Assembly (NCBI GenBank): GCA_015680685.1
Contig: MNCI01009146.1
Coordinates: 172,757-236,756, forward strand
Source: Gnetum montanum
Taxonomy: Eukaryota > Streptophyta > Gnetopsida > Gnetales > Gnetaceae
Length of the DNA stretch: 64,000 nt
Reading direction: 5' to 3'
The position numbers were made by a program, and so were the translations under genes. The notes under the pieces were generated by a model. It saw only the letters and a list, made by a program, of their open reading frames with translations. It was not told where the DNA came from and made no database searches. Shown here piece by piece: positions 11,621-23,752 of this stretch (position 1 is the stretch's first letter; each line of letters begins with the position of its first letter).

Positions 11621-13545
11621 CAAGCAGAATTAATAAATGTTTTTCTTTTCTTCAATTTAACAATTTGTTGTTTTCTAGTTTTTCATCTTTCAATTTTTTG
11701 TTTTGTCTTTTTATCATTTTATGCATAATCTCATCTATGAATAAAACACTCATGTGACCCATTAGTTGATGTGTTGTTCTATGCTATCAAGTCTCCGGTT
11801 GCTAATTACATGGACAACAAGCCATCACATCCACCCATTCTATTAATAAGAGATTCTACTTTGGGTACAATGATATTCTTGTAATCATGAAAACTTAAAA
11901 GTAATTTTATGCTCATTATGCCCAAAACAAATAATGATGAACTAAGAAGGAATGACCAAGGTGTGACATCAAGGGGACTTGTAGATTTTCTTTGGTGACA
12001 TCTATAGGTGCTATCATGTAGCTTGGTTGTACTAAGATCCTTGTAGATCTAACCTAATGCTATTCTTGGAGGTTCCACTAGAAAGACATGCACCCATGTC
12101 TAAAGGTAGGAAACTTCTCTAGATTATACAGACAAAAAATAGAGAGAAAAGAAAGTATGCCAAAGTAGCTAGAAAAAACAAATGTGCCACAAAGAAATTC
12201 CAAATCACTCCTCCCTTGAACAAAATTCCAAGTGATCATACACCTTGTTGTTATGATGCTCTTATGGTTGTCCATCATTGGATGAAATAATGTGATGTCA
12301 CTGATTAGAGAAATGGACTTGGTCTTGATTTTGGAGTGATGGGCTAATGACACATTAATCATGCCCTACACTCAAGATTCATTATGCCTTGGGTTAGTTA
12401 CCTCATGTCCCAATCTCTACAATCCCTTCTCTGATTCATCCAATCTCATTGTTTATGTATTTGTGACCTGTGTCTTGTGTAGCATTGAATTCATACCTCA
12501 TCATGGTGCTATATACATGTATGTGTTTTGTGGAGCTGGTGTGGATTACATTTAACCCTTCTAGTGCCTACGGAAATTTTAAGGTGTGGTTACATAAGGG
12601 CATTATAGTTTGGACCTACTTTGTCTAGGACCCACTTGCATGACTTTTGTAATTTGTACTTGTTACACACCACCACATCATTTTATACCCTTCAAGTACT
12701 TCATTGCCAAATCTATTCTTTTATTTGTCATCATTTTATCATGTGTTCCTCAAAACCATTACATGTGCTTTTATGTGTCACCTAAACAAATTAGGTCTAA
12801 CATTAAACTTTTAGGTTAACTTCCTTGAAAACAAATTTCTGACCCTAAAATCATACTAAGCAAAGAATTCAACATTTATTAAAGGCAATGAGTAAGGTAT
12901 AAAATAATTGAACTTCTTTCAATAACCTTACTAACAATTGATCTTTCTATGATTATAGATGATTCCTAAAAGAGGACAACATGTAGCCCAGGGAGAGGTA
13001 GAGGCTGAGGACCTCATGTAGAACATGTAGCATAGGAGGCACAATCATTTAGCATCCATCAGGGAACTCATGTCACTACACAATCTGGCTAAGAAAAAAG
13101 TGGAGAGGTTATGGGCCAAGCCTATGTGGAGGAACGACAACTGTTTGTAGCTTGTTATGTCAAGGCCAATCAGATGTTCCTGTAACTGTCATGTCCATGG
13201 GAGGTGCTGACTCCATCAATCATTGGAACATTAGCTTGGATGATACAAAATCCTCAAACCGAAGAGGAAAATATCCAAGCACTCCTTCAGAGCCATCAAC
13301 TTCCAAAACTTGGAGCACAAGACAAGGGGAAGAGGCCCATGAAGAAGCCACCACTACTAGGAAGCACATGAGTTCCAAAAATTTTGTGTTCTACATTCTA
13401 TGTCTATGTTCCAACTTTGTTTTTTTTTTAATTCCACATTGTGGCATGAGTAAATTTCTAGTAGTCAATAATCCCATACTTATCCATTTTTTAATTGATT
13501 TCACTTGTTCTTATTTTTTTTGACTTGAGGACAAGTTGTTATTCA
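11621..13545 (+). other. T1 3' untranslated region, no pol
   Basis: About 1.9 kb of sequence lacks RT, RNase H and integrase motifs in any frame I read. Short open frames (12361-12555, 12610-12819, 13152-13523) show no family match. A short stretch from an ATG near 12959 (MIPKRGQHVAQGEVEAEDL) is open but soon stops. The region may be the remnant of a deleted pol or a spacer. Confidence 0.55.
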
Positions 13546-13560
13546 GGTAGGCATGGGGTA
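13546..13560 (+). other. T1 polypurine tract
   Basis: AGGTAGGCATGGGGTA-like purine-rich sequence abuts the 3' LTR start, preceded at 13523 by TTGAGGACAAG. The same GGGGTA|TGATAA junction occurs, on the other strand, in T2. Confidence 0.65.
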
Positions 13561-14431
13561 TGATAAAGCATCTAGTGGACAATGTCGACTAGGCTGCATC
13601 GATGAAGCCCCATCAATGTGGTTGTGTCAACGTGATCCCTTCGATGCATCTTTCCATGCACTGACGTGGCCTTGTCAATGTAGAGTTCATTTTCCATTAT
13701 AAATATGCATGCACCCACCACATTTAGGCATCTTATGTTCAAGTTGTATTGAAGATCTTGTAGTTTGCTTTTATAGGAGTTAGACTATTTTCCCAAGTGC
13801 ATGCACACAGTGTGATGCTTGTAATTGTATGGAACCTTTATTCAAGTGTGATGTACTTGGACATGCACATGATCGGCAATAAATATTGAGATTAATCCAT
13901 CATTGTATCATTCACTTAGTTTAATTGTTTAATTGTTATTTTCTTAGTTAATATTTCTTTACCATCATTTACTATTCCTATTGTTAAACGCGAAATGTGT
14001 ACGACTTAATCATGAGCATTTAAGTGTGACTACTTGGTATCCTAGTAGTGTATCTAGGAGTGCTCAAGTAATATACGCTTAGTAATCCCAGAAGTAGTAC
14101 ATGAGGTCCAAGATGTGTATAGATGATTAAGGATGGATGCTCATCGCACTTAGGCTAGCTTAAATTCTCTTCTCCCATTCTCTCTTAGCTTAATCAAAGT
14201 TATTTTCCATTGCCTCTATGAGTAGCACTAGTTTAGAACCAGTTCATACACCTCACTTTGGGCTAAACCATACATGACAAAGCAATACTAGTCCATATCG
14301 GAAGACAACGAACTACAATCAACGTATAACTATCTAGATACCACAACTAGTTCATCTACGGAGTTTGACCAGATCATGCGTACATGCTCATATTCATATG
14401 GTTGAGTGTAGGGGTACCTCACCACTCATCA
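13561..14431 (+). repeat. T1 3' LTR
   Basis: This 871-bp LTR runs from TGATAAAGCA to CACTCATCA and pairs with 8285-9184. TATA box TATAAATAT is at 13698-13706. Confidence 0.88.
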
Positions 14432-15010
14432 ATAATGAAAAATTAATTTAAATAAGGAACTAGCACACTCTTCCTAAATTTCATGAAAACTAATAGTTTA
14501 TTAGTGAGTCCAAGGAAATAACTAAGAACTTGTAATATTCATATCTTATTCTAAAAGTTGTTTTAGATGCATCTTCCTCTCACAACTGAATCTGATGATA
14601 TCTAGACTTCAAATTAACCTTAGAAAATATCATAGCCTCTCTTAATTAATCAAATAGGTCATCGATTCTAGTTAGATAGTACTAATTTCTAACTATTACT
14701 TGATTTAACTATCTTTAATTAATACATAATCTTAAACTTTCATCCTTCTTCTTTGCAAAAAGAATTGATGCACCACAAGGTAAAACACTTAGTCAAATCA
14801 TACCTTTGTTTAATAGCTTTTGAATCTAGACATTGAGATCTACCAACTTCACTAGATATATTTTGTTAGGTGACTTAGAGATTAGTTGGGTTCTAGGCTT
14901 GAGCGTAATCTCAAACTTAATCTCTTAGTGGGGAGGCAATATGGAAAGTTCCTTCTTGAATACCTTGAAGAACTATTGGATCACTAGAATCTAATTTATT
15001 TTCTACTTAG
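14432..15010 (-). pseudogene. H RT, 5' half
   Basis: On the minus strand this reads as the N-terminal half of Ty3/gypsy RT. Visible blocks are a KKKDES-type segment near 14740-14765 (the usual KKKDGSMR), a following LCIN block where relatives have LCIDYR, IDDLFD near 14660-14680, and FSKVNLKSRYHQI near 14600-14640. The frame continues at 8284 across T1, with ATAAT at 14432-14436 being one copy of the T1 target duplication. Stops interrupt it. The matching order and the continuation at 8284 show that 8284 and 14437 were once adjacent. Confidence 0.8.
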
Positions 15011-16565
15011 CCACTTCATGCACTAAGGTTTTATAACAATAGTAACCATGCCTAAGCAATTACAAAAATTGCTTGGTTGTTACTAGGTTAAGCTTAATTT
15101 GTCTCTTACTTGCTCAAATTGTAACCTCTCTCCACTTGTAGATGAAAGGATGAAAGTCTTGATCTTACAATTTAAATGTTCATCCTACTTAGCTAACTAG
15201 TCCATTCCAAGACTTACATCATACTTGCCAAGCCCTGTCACCATCATATCACTATACCACATGTTATCTTGTATTTCTTCTTGAGTAAAAGATAACATCA
15301 TAAAAACTACAACACTAGGAGAATGGACTATCTAAACTAAAAGGACAGAACACATGATTGAAGGCTTAAGCTATAAATGAATCCTAACTCTATGGTCCAC
15401 AAAAGAATGACTAACACTAAGATCAAATAGAATAAGAAAAAAAGCAAATCCATCAATATTACCAATGGTGTCCATGATATTATTGAGTTTCTCAACCAAA
15501 GGTTCATTAGTCAAAGTATAGACTCTTGTCTTGCATCCCTATATCTATATGCTAAGGTACCTTCTTGCTTCAAGAGTTGGATGCTTTACTTGTCTAATTG
15601 TTTACATTTTTGGGGGTACATAAACCTCTTGTGTTGAGGCTTACTACAAGAATAACAATTTAGACACTCATTACCAAAATATATAGTTTCATCACAAGCA
15701 TAGAATTTTGAAGGGAAGTTAAAAGATATGTTATTTTTATCTTCAAAATTCATATCATACTTAGAGATACTACATTTAATCATAGTTAAAGTTTCTTTTT
15801 CATCTAATTTGGTTTCTTATCCTTGCTTAGAAATATGCTTCACTATATAGCCAATTCTTTATTATGAGGTATCTCATACTTAGCTAAACTAAGAAGAACC
15901 AATTCTACATGGATAGGGTCAATTAGTCCATCAATGAAGTAGCTAGTCATCTCTTCCTCATCATCCTATAAGTGGAGATCATATTGCATCAACTAGAGGA
16001 ACTTCACCTTGTACTTAGAAATAGTGAGCTAACCTTGTGCTAGGTTTGATATTTCTTAGCCTTGGTCCTTCTAAAATCCTTGGACACATACCTTCCTTTG
16101 AAGGATTGAACAAAGTTAGTCCATTTCACCTCTTTGTATGCCCAAACTTTAGTAATCATAGTGGTTTACCACTAGTAGTTGCCTACATTCGTAAGTTGAT
16201 GAATAGTCAAATACCTTTGTTACCTCAAGGCATAATCCATAAGCTAGAAAGCTTCTTTCAACTCACATAATCACTCTATAGATACTACCAGATATTCAGT
16301 ACTATCAAAAGATGGGAGTTTCAGCCTCTTAAACTACTTCATGATTGTTTTCCCAATGGCCCATTTGCCACTAAATTTTAAGTACTCAAGTTGATATTAT
16401 TCACCATTTCCATTATTATACTAATTCTTACTTCTCAAATAAATAAACATCTCCCTCATTACATCATTTTGAGACTTTCCAATAGATTAATTACGGTTTT
16501 TCCTATTTAGGATCTCAAAAATTCTTCTTGGTGGCATCCTACACTACAAATTTGAGAATACTTAT
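15011..16565 (-). pseudogene. H gag and protease remnant
   Basis: On the minus strand, gag starts near 16565, just after the primer site, and is heavily decayed. A zinc knuckle CYSCSKPQHKRFMY lies at about 15610-15655 with the last cysteine replaced by tyrosine; the open piece 15586-15783 covers it. Protease follows at about 15190-15420, where GLGKYDVSLGMD matches the usual 'LGxYDxILGMDWL' block. Gag forms the particle and protease matures the polyprotein in intact relatives. Frameshifts and stops are frequent. Confidence 0.7.
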
Positions 16566-16570
16566 CAAAC

Positions 16571-16586
16571 CTAGCTCTAATGCCAA
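16571..16586 (-). other. H primer binding site (tRNA-iMet type)
   Basis: On the minus strand this reads TTGGCATTAGAGCTAG, 10 of 12 bases of TGGTATCAGAGC, next to the 5' LTR end. Confidence 0.75.
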
Positions 16587-17145
16587 CTTATAACACCCTA
16601 CTAATCAAGCTTAGGTTAGGAAGAGATTACATAGATAAAAACTAAAACATGTAGAAAATGAAATGCTGCTTAATAAATATCAAATGGATGTTAATAAAAT
16701 TAAGTAGGTAAATTAGTATCCATTCATTAGATGACAAGCACATAGGACAAAATAATATACCAAAAGATAAAATGTTAAAGAGAAATAGTGCTACTAGTCC
16801 CTTGCATTCCAAACTTGGCTTGTTCACTAATAAAAATAGGATGCAGCCTATTTCCTAAGGCAAAAATTACAATTATAATGCTAGAAAATTATAGAAAAAA
16901 TTAAATGTAGAACTGAGTATAAACAATTCTTGAAGTATTATTACATCCAAAAAGGGCATTGGACTCTAACATTAGATATAAGCATTGAAATTCCAATAGT
17001 TAAATTGTAACAATGCAACATAACTTAAAAATGAAACAAAGTTGGGCTTGCACCAAAGATAGAAAAAATATAATACAAATTCTTAGATTAGAGTAAGAAT
17101 ATAAATTATTGCTAAATAATACATCATAGAATCCAAAAACATAAT

Positions 17146-17984
17146 TTATGGGACACGATATTGCATGGGTTGCGATATCGCATCCCCTGCGATATCACAT
17201 CCCCCATGATATCACGTACGTGATATCGCATCTTCCACTACAATATAGCATACACGATATCGTAGTCCACCGTAATGTTTATAAATAAGAAGCAGCTCTC
17301 CCTTGTTCCATAACATAGGTTAGATTGTAGCAAAGCTCTAGCAGTTTGATCCCTCCAAAGATAGATTATTTTCTAGTGTTTGCCCGCAGTGTGGTGAATG
17401 TAATTGTATGACATCCTTTATTTGAGTGTGATATACTTGGACATGCACATGACCAGCAATAAAGATCGAGATTACTTCATCATTTTAGCATTTAATTTTT
17501 ATTTATTTATTTAATTATTATTTACTACTTTCTTAATTAGTCTCTCTCACCCTTATCTCCTAGTAACGCAGAATGCGTACGACTTGATTACAAGCATTTA
17601 TGTGTGACTACTTGGTAACCCAGTGGCATACCTAGGATCTTTGCTTGGTAATCCTAGTGGTAGTCATGCACAAGGTCCAATATGTGTATGGATGATCAAG
17701 GAGTGGATGCTCATCGCACTTAGGCTAGATTAGATTCTCTTACCCTTTTCCTCCTAGCTTAGCTTAGTTAATAGTACTTTCCATTGTCTTCAGGAGTAGT
17801 GTTAGATTAGGAACACATCATACACCTCACTCTAGACTAAACCATACATGACAAGATAATGAACTGCAACCTAAGGATAACTATCTAGGTGCCACAACTA
17901 GTGCATCTGCGGAGTTTGACTAGATTGTGGATGAAAATGCTTGTATTCGTATGGTTGAGTGTAGGGGCACCTCGCCACTCATCA
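17146..17984 (+). repeat. Solo LTR of the T2 family
   Basis: This 839-bp LTR has no internal region. Perfect flanking ATAAT repeats lie at 17141-17145 and 17985-17989. It starts TTATGGGACACGATAT, aligned with TGATGAGACGTGATAT of the T2 5' LTR (the first G has changed), and ends CACTCATCA. TATAAATAAG at 17280-17289 is its TATA box. A solo LTR with an intact target duplication indicates recombination between the two LTRs of one insertion. Confidence 0.88.
17150..17270 (+). promoter_or_regulatory. Palindrome-rich U3 array
   Basis: Short palindromic units built on GATATC are repeated about seven times just upstream of the TATA box, including GCGATATCGC and the perfect 20-bp palindrome GATATCACGTACGTGATATC at 17208-17227. 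The T2 LTRs have comparable arrays. They could be promoter binding sites or hairpins; this is inference. Confidence 0.5.
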
Positions 17985-18539
17985 ATAATGACTAGAATTA
18001 TTAAATATCTAAAAAAATAAATCTAATCATCTCCCTATTCTTCTAATTCCTTATCATTTGTAACAATATAATCATCTAGAAATGCATTAAAATAGTTAGC
18101 CCTAACACTAAGCATGATCACTAAACTAATAAAATACTTCCTTATGGATTGCATTGGAGGCATCAAATAATTACATAGTTACACACAGGGGATAGTTGTA
18201 AACAAAATTTAGGTAAATAAATACAAACATGAAATACATAATAAATATTAATAAACCAAATGAACAAACAAAATAAACTAAAAGTTCACCATCACCTACT
18301 AAGCCCATCAAATGACTATAATGGATAAATGTTAATGATCAATTGATGTTGACTACATAAGTACATAGCTTACTACTAAAAAATGCTTCTTGTATATTCA
18401 TTGTAAAATTAGATGATTCTTACCAACCAATGTTACTCGTATAAGTGTTTGACCCACTACTAAGAGAAGCTTCTTACATAGTCACTATAAAATTATTGAT
18501 TTATTGGAAAAAAATGATCAAATGCCAAAAAACAAAAAA

Positions 18540-20226
18540 TAGATAACTAAACAAACAAATACATCCTTGGATGATGAAAAGATAAACCCAAATGTTAGTA
18601 AAGTTGAAAAGGTTAAAGGCTAAGAGATAAATTTTCAAGGTTTGGAAGTATTAGATTTAGTCAATACTATAATGCATATTCTAGTAAATGTCAAAAAATG
18701 TAGAAAATGCTAGAAATAGAATCTAAACTTCTCGAGGTCCTTCTAAGCTACTACAAAGGCTAAAAGTCATTGCTTACTATTTTCAAGACTTTGGACAATT
18801 TGAAAATCCCTAGAAGCTATGTTTTTTTCCCATTTTCTCAATTTTTTATTTCTTGGATACCATGAATTACTTTACAATAGTTTCTCCTTATCACATGATG
18901 TGTCCAAAAATATAATAAAATATTTATCATGATCTTCATTGCCACATCATGATGGATTCATGATGGACTAGGGAAGATGCCTCGTGATTTGCACTAACAA
19001 GAATAAAAACTTTACCTTTTGGGACATTGGCATTCGAAGTTGTTTTGGGATCAGAAAAGAAAAAAAAATGATTCAAAACCCTAGTTCTATAGCTGAAATT
19101 TTTGTAGAAACTATAACAAACATAAGACATGGTCAAACTTGATCAAAATGTTTATCGACATCTCATAAATGATAATAAATCTTAGAAATTGACTAAATTA
19201 TAGCAAACAATAATACAATATTCATATATGAGAATTCAAGCATTTCGATATACACTTGCTAAATAAATGAAAATTAGAAAAAGATATATGTTCGCATGCT
19301 AAAAATTAACAAAAATTCATTAATAGAAGATAAACACCAAATTTCCCTACCTAAATTGATAGTGATGTAGAAAGCATGTGGCTTCAATCTCCAAAATATG
19401 TTCCGATTCTTAAGCAAAATGGTAGGTCAAAAATGGGATCTAAGTGAGATAAAATAAGATTTGAAACTATTGATTACCAAAGGCTCTAGTTGATAATGAA
19501 AATCTAGATCTAGCTCATTTCCATTTTAGTAGAGTCTTCCTCTCTAACTCTATCTCCCAAATTTTGTCAAGGTAAGATGATGGTCTCTCTTATAATAGTT
19601 GCATGATATATATTCTTGCAAGGATTTGCCGACATTGGGTAAAGGGAATATCTCATGAAATAACTAAATTAAAATGAAATTATAATTATAAAATAGTTTT
19701 AAATCCTTTTTTCTAACTTGGACTAGTACCCAACAGTAGTATAATGGGCATCCCTTATAAGAAAATTAATAGTTATGTATAAGCCCAAATTGATAGCTAT
19801 ATCTAAGCCTAAGGAATATAAGGTATAAGGTCAAAATATGACAAATGAAAAGGGCTACTATGGGATCCTAAAAAACATAAGATAAAAATAAATAAAAAAT
19901 TAAAATAAAATATAAAAATGCATTGATAGTAAAATAAAAAATATTTAATAAAGTATACTAAACTGAAGTAATACTACATATGCCAATGATCAATCTAGTG
20001 ATTGATACTTGCTAAGAAAAACCTCTAACAAAAGGGTTAGTGCACCTATGCTAAATTAAAATAAAAATATAAAATATAAAAAAATAAGAAAAAAATAAAA
20101 AATAAAAGAAAATATTAAAATATATTAAAAAGTAAAAGCACATTAAAAAGGAAATAGCAAGACACATAGCTCAAACTATAAAAGTGTTGTCAATCATAAG
20201 AAAAAGGTTAGTATTCATAAACATAG
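18540..20226. other. H LTR continuation, no gene
   Basis: This AT-rich LTR sequence is parallel to 4600-6080. Short frames such as 18936-19136 are not supported as genes. Confidence 0.6.
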
Positions 20227-20729
20227 GTTAGTGAAACAACACCAAGAAAATTCATGTTGTAACTTGTTACCTTCATCACCCAACTTAAGGAAAGATTTTA
20301 TTGTAAATGTAAGATTTATGATCCATGTGCTGCAATCTTGTATACTTTAGATTTTTAGGACTAAAAATGCCTCATAAGTTGCCATTTCCTCACTTCCCAA
20401 GTGGAAAAAGTAATGTCATGTCTATATTTGGGCTTGGAAAGGCTAGAAATACCTTTGAGACTATCAAATTTAGCATTTTCATGGGTTTTATAGTGGTTAT
20501 GGCCTTGAGTATGCTAGGGTTGCACACACCTAGTGTTGGAGTTGTTGAACTTTCCGTTTTCCCAGCAATGGCCAACGTAGTCATCATAATTTCCAATAGT
20601 TGTAGCATGGCCAATGTAGTCATCTCAAATTCTTAGCAATCTCCACATGACCAACATAGTCACCATATTTACTAGTAGATCTCAACAATGCCAACATAGC
20701 TCTCTAAAGCCAACATAGTTGAGGTGAAG

Positions 20730-21727
20730 TGATGAGTGGTGAGGTACCCCTACACTCAACCATACGAAACGAGCGTAGCACGTGCAATCTGGTTGAACTC
20801 CACAGAATAAATGCCTAAACATCGTAAGGAACACTTTGGGTTCATTAATCATTGTCTTCCCAGACTTAATTGTTGTTGTCATGGTGTATGGTTAAGTAAG
20901 TCCAAGGTATATGATTTTTTTGGTCTTTTCAGGTTTATCTCCTATGCTAAAGGGTGAAGGGTTGAGAGAATTAACTACTCTAACTAAGGACCTAAGTCTA
21001 AATTAACTAGTGTCAGCATCCATTCCCACTTACCGTACACACCCTAAACTGTGCAACTATGGCTACCAAACACTAATCATTGCTAGGATTACCACACGTA
21101 ACGCACGTGCTCGAAGCGGTCGTACTGAGGCACCTAACTAGCCTAAGTGTGATGAGTAGCCGATTCCTTGACTAGCCATACACATCTGTAGATGCTCGTA
21201 ATCAAGTCGTACTCGTCCCACGTTCTAGGAGATAAGGGTGAGAGAATATAATCACGATGAATAGCTGATTCCTTGGTTAGCCGTACACATTCGTCAATGC
21301 TCGTAACCAAGTCATACTCATGCCGCGCTACTAGGAAAGCAATAAATAACATTAAATAAACCTATCCATGAACTACAAGGTTTATCCACAAAGCTTGTCT
21401 TTATTGCCGTACACAACTTGCGTTTAGGTACAAAGCCGCTCGAATAAAGAACCGTTCACTTGGGGGACTCCTACTATGGGCACATGGAAAATATTCTATC
21501 TCTGGGGTGATCAATCTGCCAGAGCTTCACTACTTCTAACCTCTATATGGAAATGAGGGGAGTGCCACCTCTTATTTATAGATTTTTCAACGGACCACGA
21601 TATTGCGTACGCAATATTGTAGGGGATGATGCGATATCCTGTACGTGATATCGCAAGGGATGCGATATCGTGGCGGCTGTGATATCATGTATGCAATATC
21701 GTGGCTTGTGCATATCACGTCTTATCA
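20730..21727 (-). repeat. T2 3' LTR
   Basis: This 998-bp LTR pairs with 26783-27736. On the plus strand it starts TGATGAGTGG and ends TTATCA. The minus-strand TATA box TATAAATAAG is at 21571-21580. Upstream of it (plus 21596-21703) is a GATATC-type palindrome array including the perfect 18-bp palindrome ATATTGCGTACGCAATAT at 21600-21617. Confidence 0.9.
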
Positions 21728-21742
21728 TACCCCCATGACTAA
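21728..21742 (-). other. T2 polypurine tract
   Basis: On the minus strand this reads TTAGTCATGGGGGTA and abuts the 3' LTR start TGATAAG. A second copy of this sequence lies at 22311-22326. Confidence 0.7.
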
Positions 21743-23752
21743 ATGAAAACTCATCCTTGAGTTCCTTACAATAATATCGGGAAGGTATGGAATTATTGAG
21801 GGGAATGGAACTAATGGGATGACATGTGAATAGATCATTATTATAAGACTTGACAAAATTGGTGTTCATGACAACAAGGGTGAACACCTTATTACAATGA
21901 CATCAGGCCTTTGTTGGTAGCTTGAGAGAAAGAGAGAAATAGAAAGAAGTGTTGCTACTGCCAACGCCAAGATTGCGCTTTTTGTTGTCCATCCATAAGT
22001 GTGCCATCGATCTTGCTCCCTGCATAGCTGCTTCAGCACTACTCCATTCCAAGTGTTTTCTCCAACTCCAGATCCAATCTGTTGTTTTCATGATCACCAT
22101 CTACACACACAACACAATCATATATTAGCAAGTGTAAATAAATCATCATGTAATTAATACCTTGCTTCAATGTAAGTCCATTGGCTAGGTTGTGGTATGG
22201 CTGATATGGACTTGGGAAGATGTTACTGATGACTACCAAAAGTGTAGGGGTTATGAAGAAAATAAAAAATTTTGGGGCTAGGAGAAAATCAAAAAAAGTG
22301 GGCCCCATACCCCCATGACTAATCGCGAACCTCCGGTAGTGGTAGAATGAAGAAGGGAAAGGAGTAAGAAAGATAGATAAAAAGGGACAACTAAAAACAT
22401 CAGTGAAATGGATGTCAAGATGGGAATGAAAAAAATAATAATTAATTGCAAAATGTTAAGGAAAAGAAGTTAACTAATGCTCCAAATAGGAATGTCAGTG
22501 GGTCCTTCCCAAAGCAAGCTCATGCCGTTAATGCCCTGACAAACCCACATTCAAAGAGTCCGTAGGCTCTAGGAATGTCTTTTGGAACAAGAGTTAAGGT
22601 CTTAACCGCAAGAATTTAGCGAAAAGAAAATAATGCATCAACCAAAATATATATACTAATGATACAACCAGCAATGAGGTGAACAATGGAGAGAAGAATG
22701 GAGAGGAGAGAAGAGAATTGAATGGAATCTCAAGAACAAGGTGGTGTATAGACCCTTGTGTGTTTGATGATTAATGTGACTTGGCAAGTCTCATTCCAAT
22801 TCCAGCCTCAAACCAACCACTTCCAGTGGCTTCACATCAATGCATTTGGCTAAACAATCCACTTGGATAGAAAGGATGCATCTTCAAAGAGACACCACCA
22901 TTCCGACGAAACAAAGGAGAGAATGGGAAGTGAGAAGGGCCTTAGTTAGAGGAAACACTTTTGGTTCCATAACCAGTGCTTGTAGCCCAAATTTTATTTC
23001 ATCTAAGGGGTGTGCTTTGAATTCTCACTTTCTTTCTTTTTTGTTGTTTTGTGTTTTTATGCGTGAGAACCACACCATGCAAAGACTTATAATTTTTATT
23101 GGCTCAGCTTCTAATAATTGGGTAACATCGGAACAGTAAGAAAACTCAAGAAGAAACATCTAAGCACCCAAGAGAATGACCAACACAAAAGCATCAAGTT
23201 TCCTTGATGTCACACCCTTTGCAATCCTTGAGTCCTTCTTTAGTTTGAGAAATNNNNNNNNNNNNNNNNNNNNNNNNNNNNNNNNNNNNNNNNNNNNNNN
23301 NNNNNNNNNNNNNNNNNNNNNNNNNNNNNNNNNNNNNNNNNNNNNNNNNNNNNNNNNNNNNNNNNNNNNNNNNNNNNNNNNNNNNNNNNNNNNNNNNNNN
23401 NNNNNNNNNNNNNNNNNNNNNNNNNNNNNNNNNNNNNNNNNNNNNNNNNNNNNNNNNNNNNNNNNNNNNNNNNNNNNNNNNNNNNNNNNNNNNNNNNNNN
23501 NNNNNNNNNNNNNNNNNNNNTTCCATGCATATTTGCTTGCTCTTATGAGTAGCTATCAACCATGGGGTGTCTACTACTAGTTGTGTGGTTGCTACATACA
23601 TGCATCTTTATTTCTCACTCTCATAGGCACACCTCTCACATGGAGACATATCCTACATGTCATCACCGAATGAATCACTGTATGCGATGCATGGAATCTT
23701 CTTCTTCTTGATCTTTCCATAAATATTCATCTTATAAATTTGCAAGGAAAGA
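21743..23752 (-). other. T2 region downstream of protease, no pol seen
   Basis: About 2 kb (267 bases of it undetermined) follow the protease stop. I found no RT, RNase H or integrase motif on the minus strand. Short frames at 21576-21887, 21903-22100, 22039-22308 and 22840-23139 show no known family. The gap prevents a firm statement about the middle. Confidence 0.6.
23254..23520. other. Assembly gap (267 N)
   Basis: This is a run of undetermined bases inside T2. The frames that appear to cross it are artefacts. Confidence 0.99.

Larger units (their letters stand above)
8285..14431 (+). mobile_element. T1: non-autonomous gag-only gypsy element
   Basis: This complete plus-strand LTR element is 6147 bp long. 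It has a 900-bp 5' LTR, a tRNA-Asp-type primer site, one gag gene, about 1.9 kb without recognisable protease, RT or integrase, a polypurine tract and an 871-bp 3' LTR. Flanking 5-mers are ACAAT (8280-8284) and ATAAT (14432-14436), a target duplication with one change. It lies inside the RT gene of H. The primer site and the GACTTGAGGACAAG...GGCATGGGGTA 3' boundary resemble Athila/Tat-group elements. Lacking pol, it would have needed enzymes from a relative. Confidence 0.85.

Noticed and set aside
13152-13523. 123-codon frame at the 3' end of T1
   Set aside because: Composition is poor, no domain is visible, and it runs into the polypurine tract region. It could be the tail of a lost ORF but cannot be supported.
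17208-17227. A perfect 20-bp palindrome as the terminal repeat of a MITE or DNA transposon
   Set aside because: It sits inside an LTR bounded by its own ATAAT duplications and is one unit of a palindrome array shared by related LTRs.
20325-20636. 103-codon frame with a matching 83-codon frame at 45660-45911
   Set aside because: The similarity looks like conservation of a gene, but both lie at the same position in the two LTRs of the Tat element. No ATG context or family match supports a protein.
23176-23601. Open frames on both strands across the undetermined bases
   Set aside because: They consist mostly of N and are open only because N codons are not stops.
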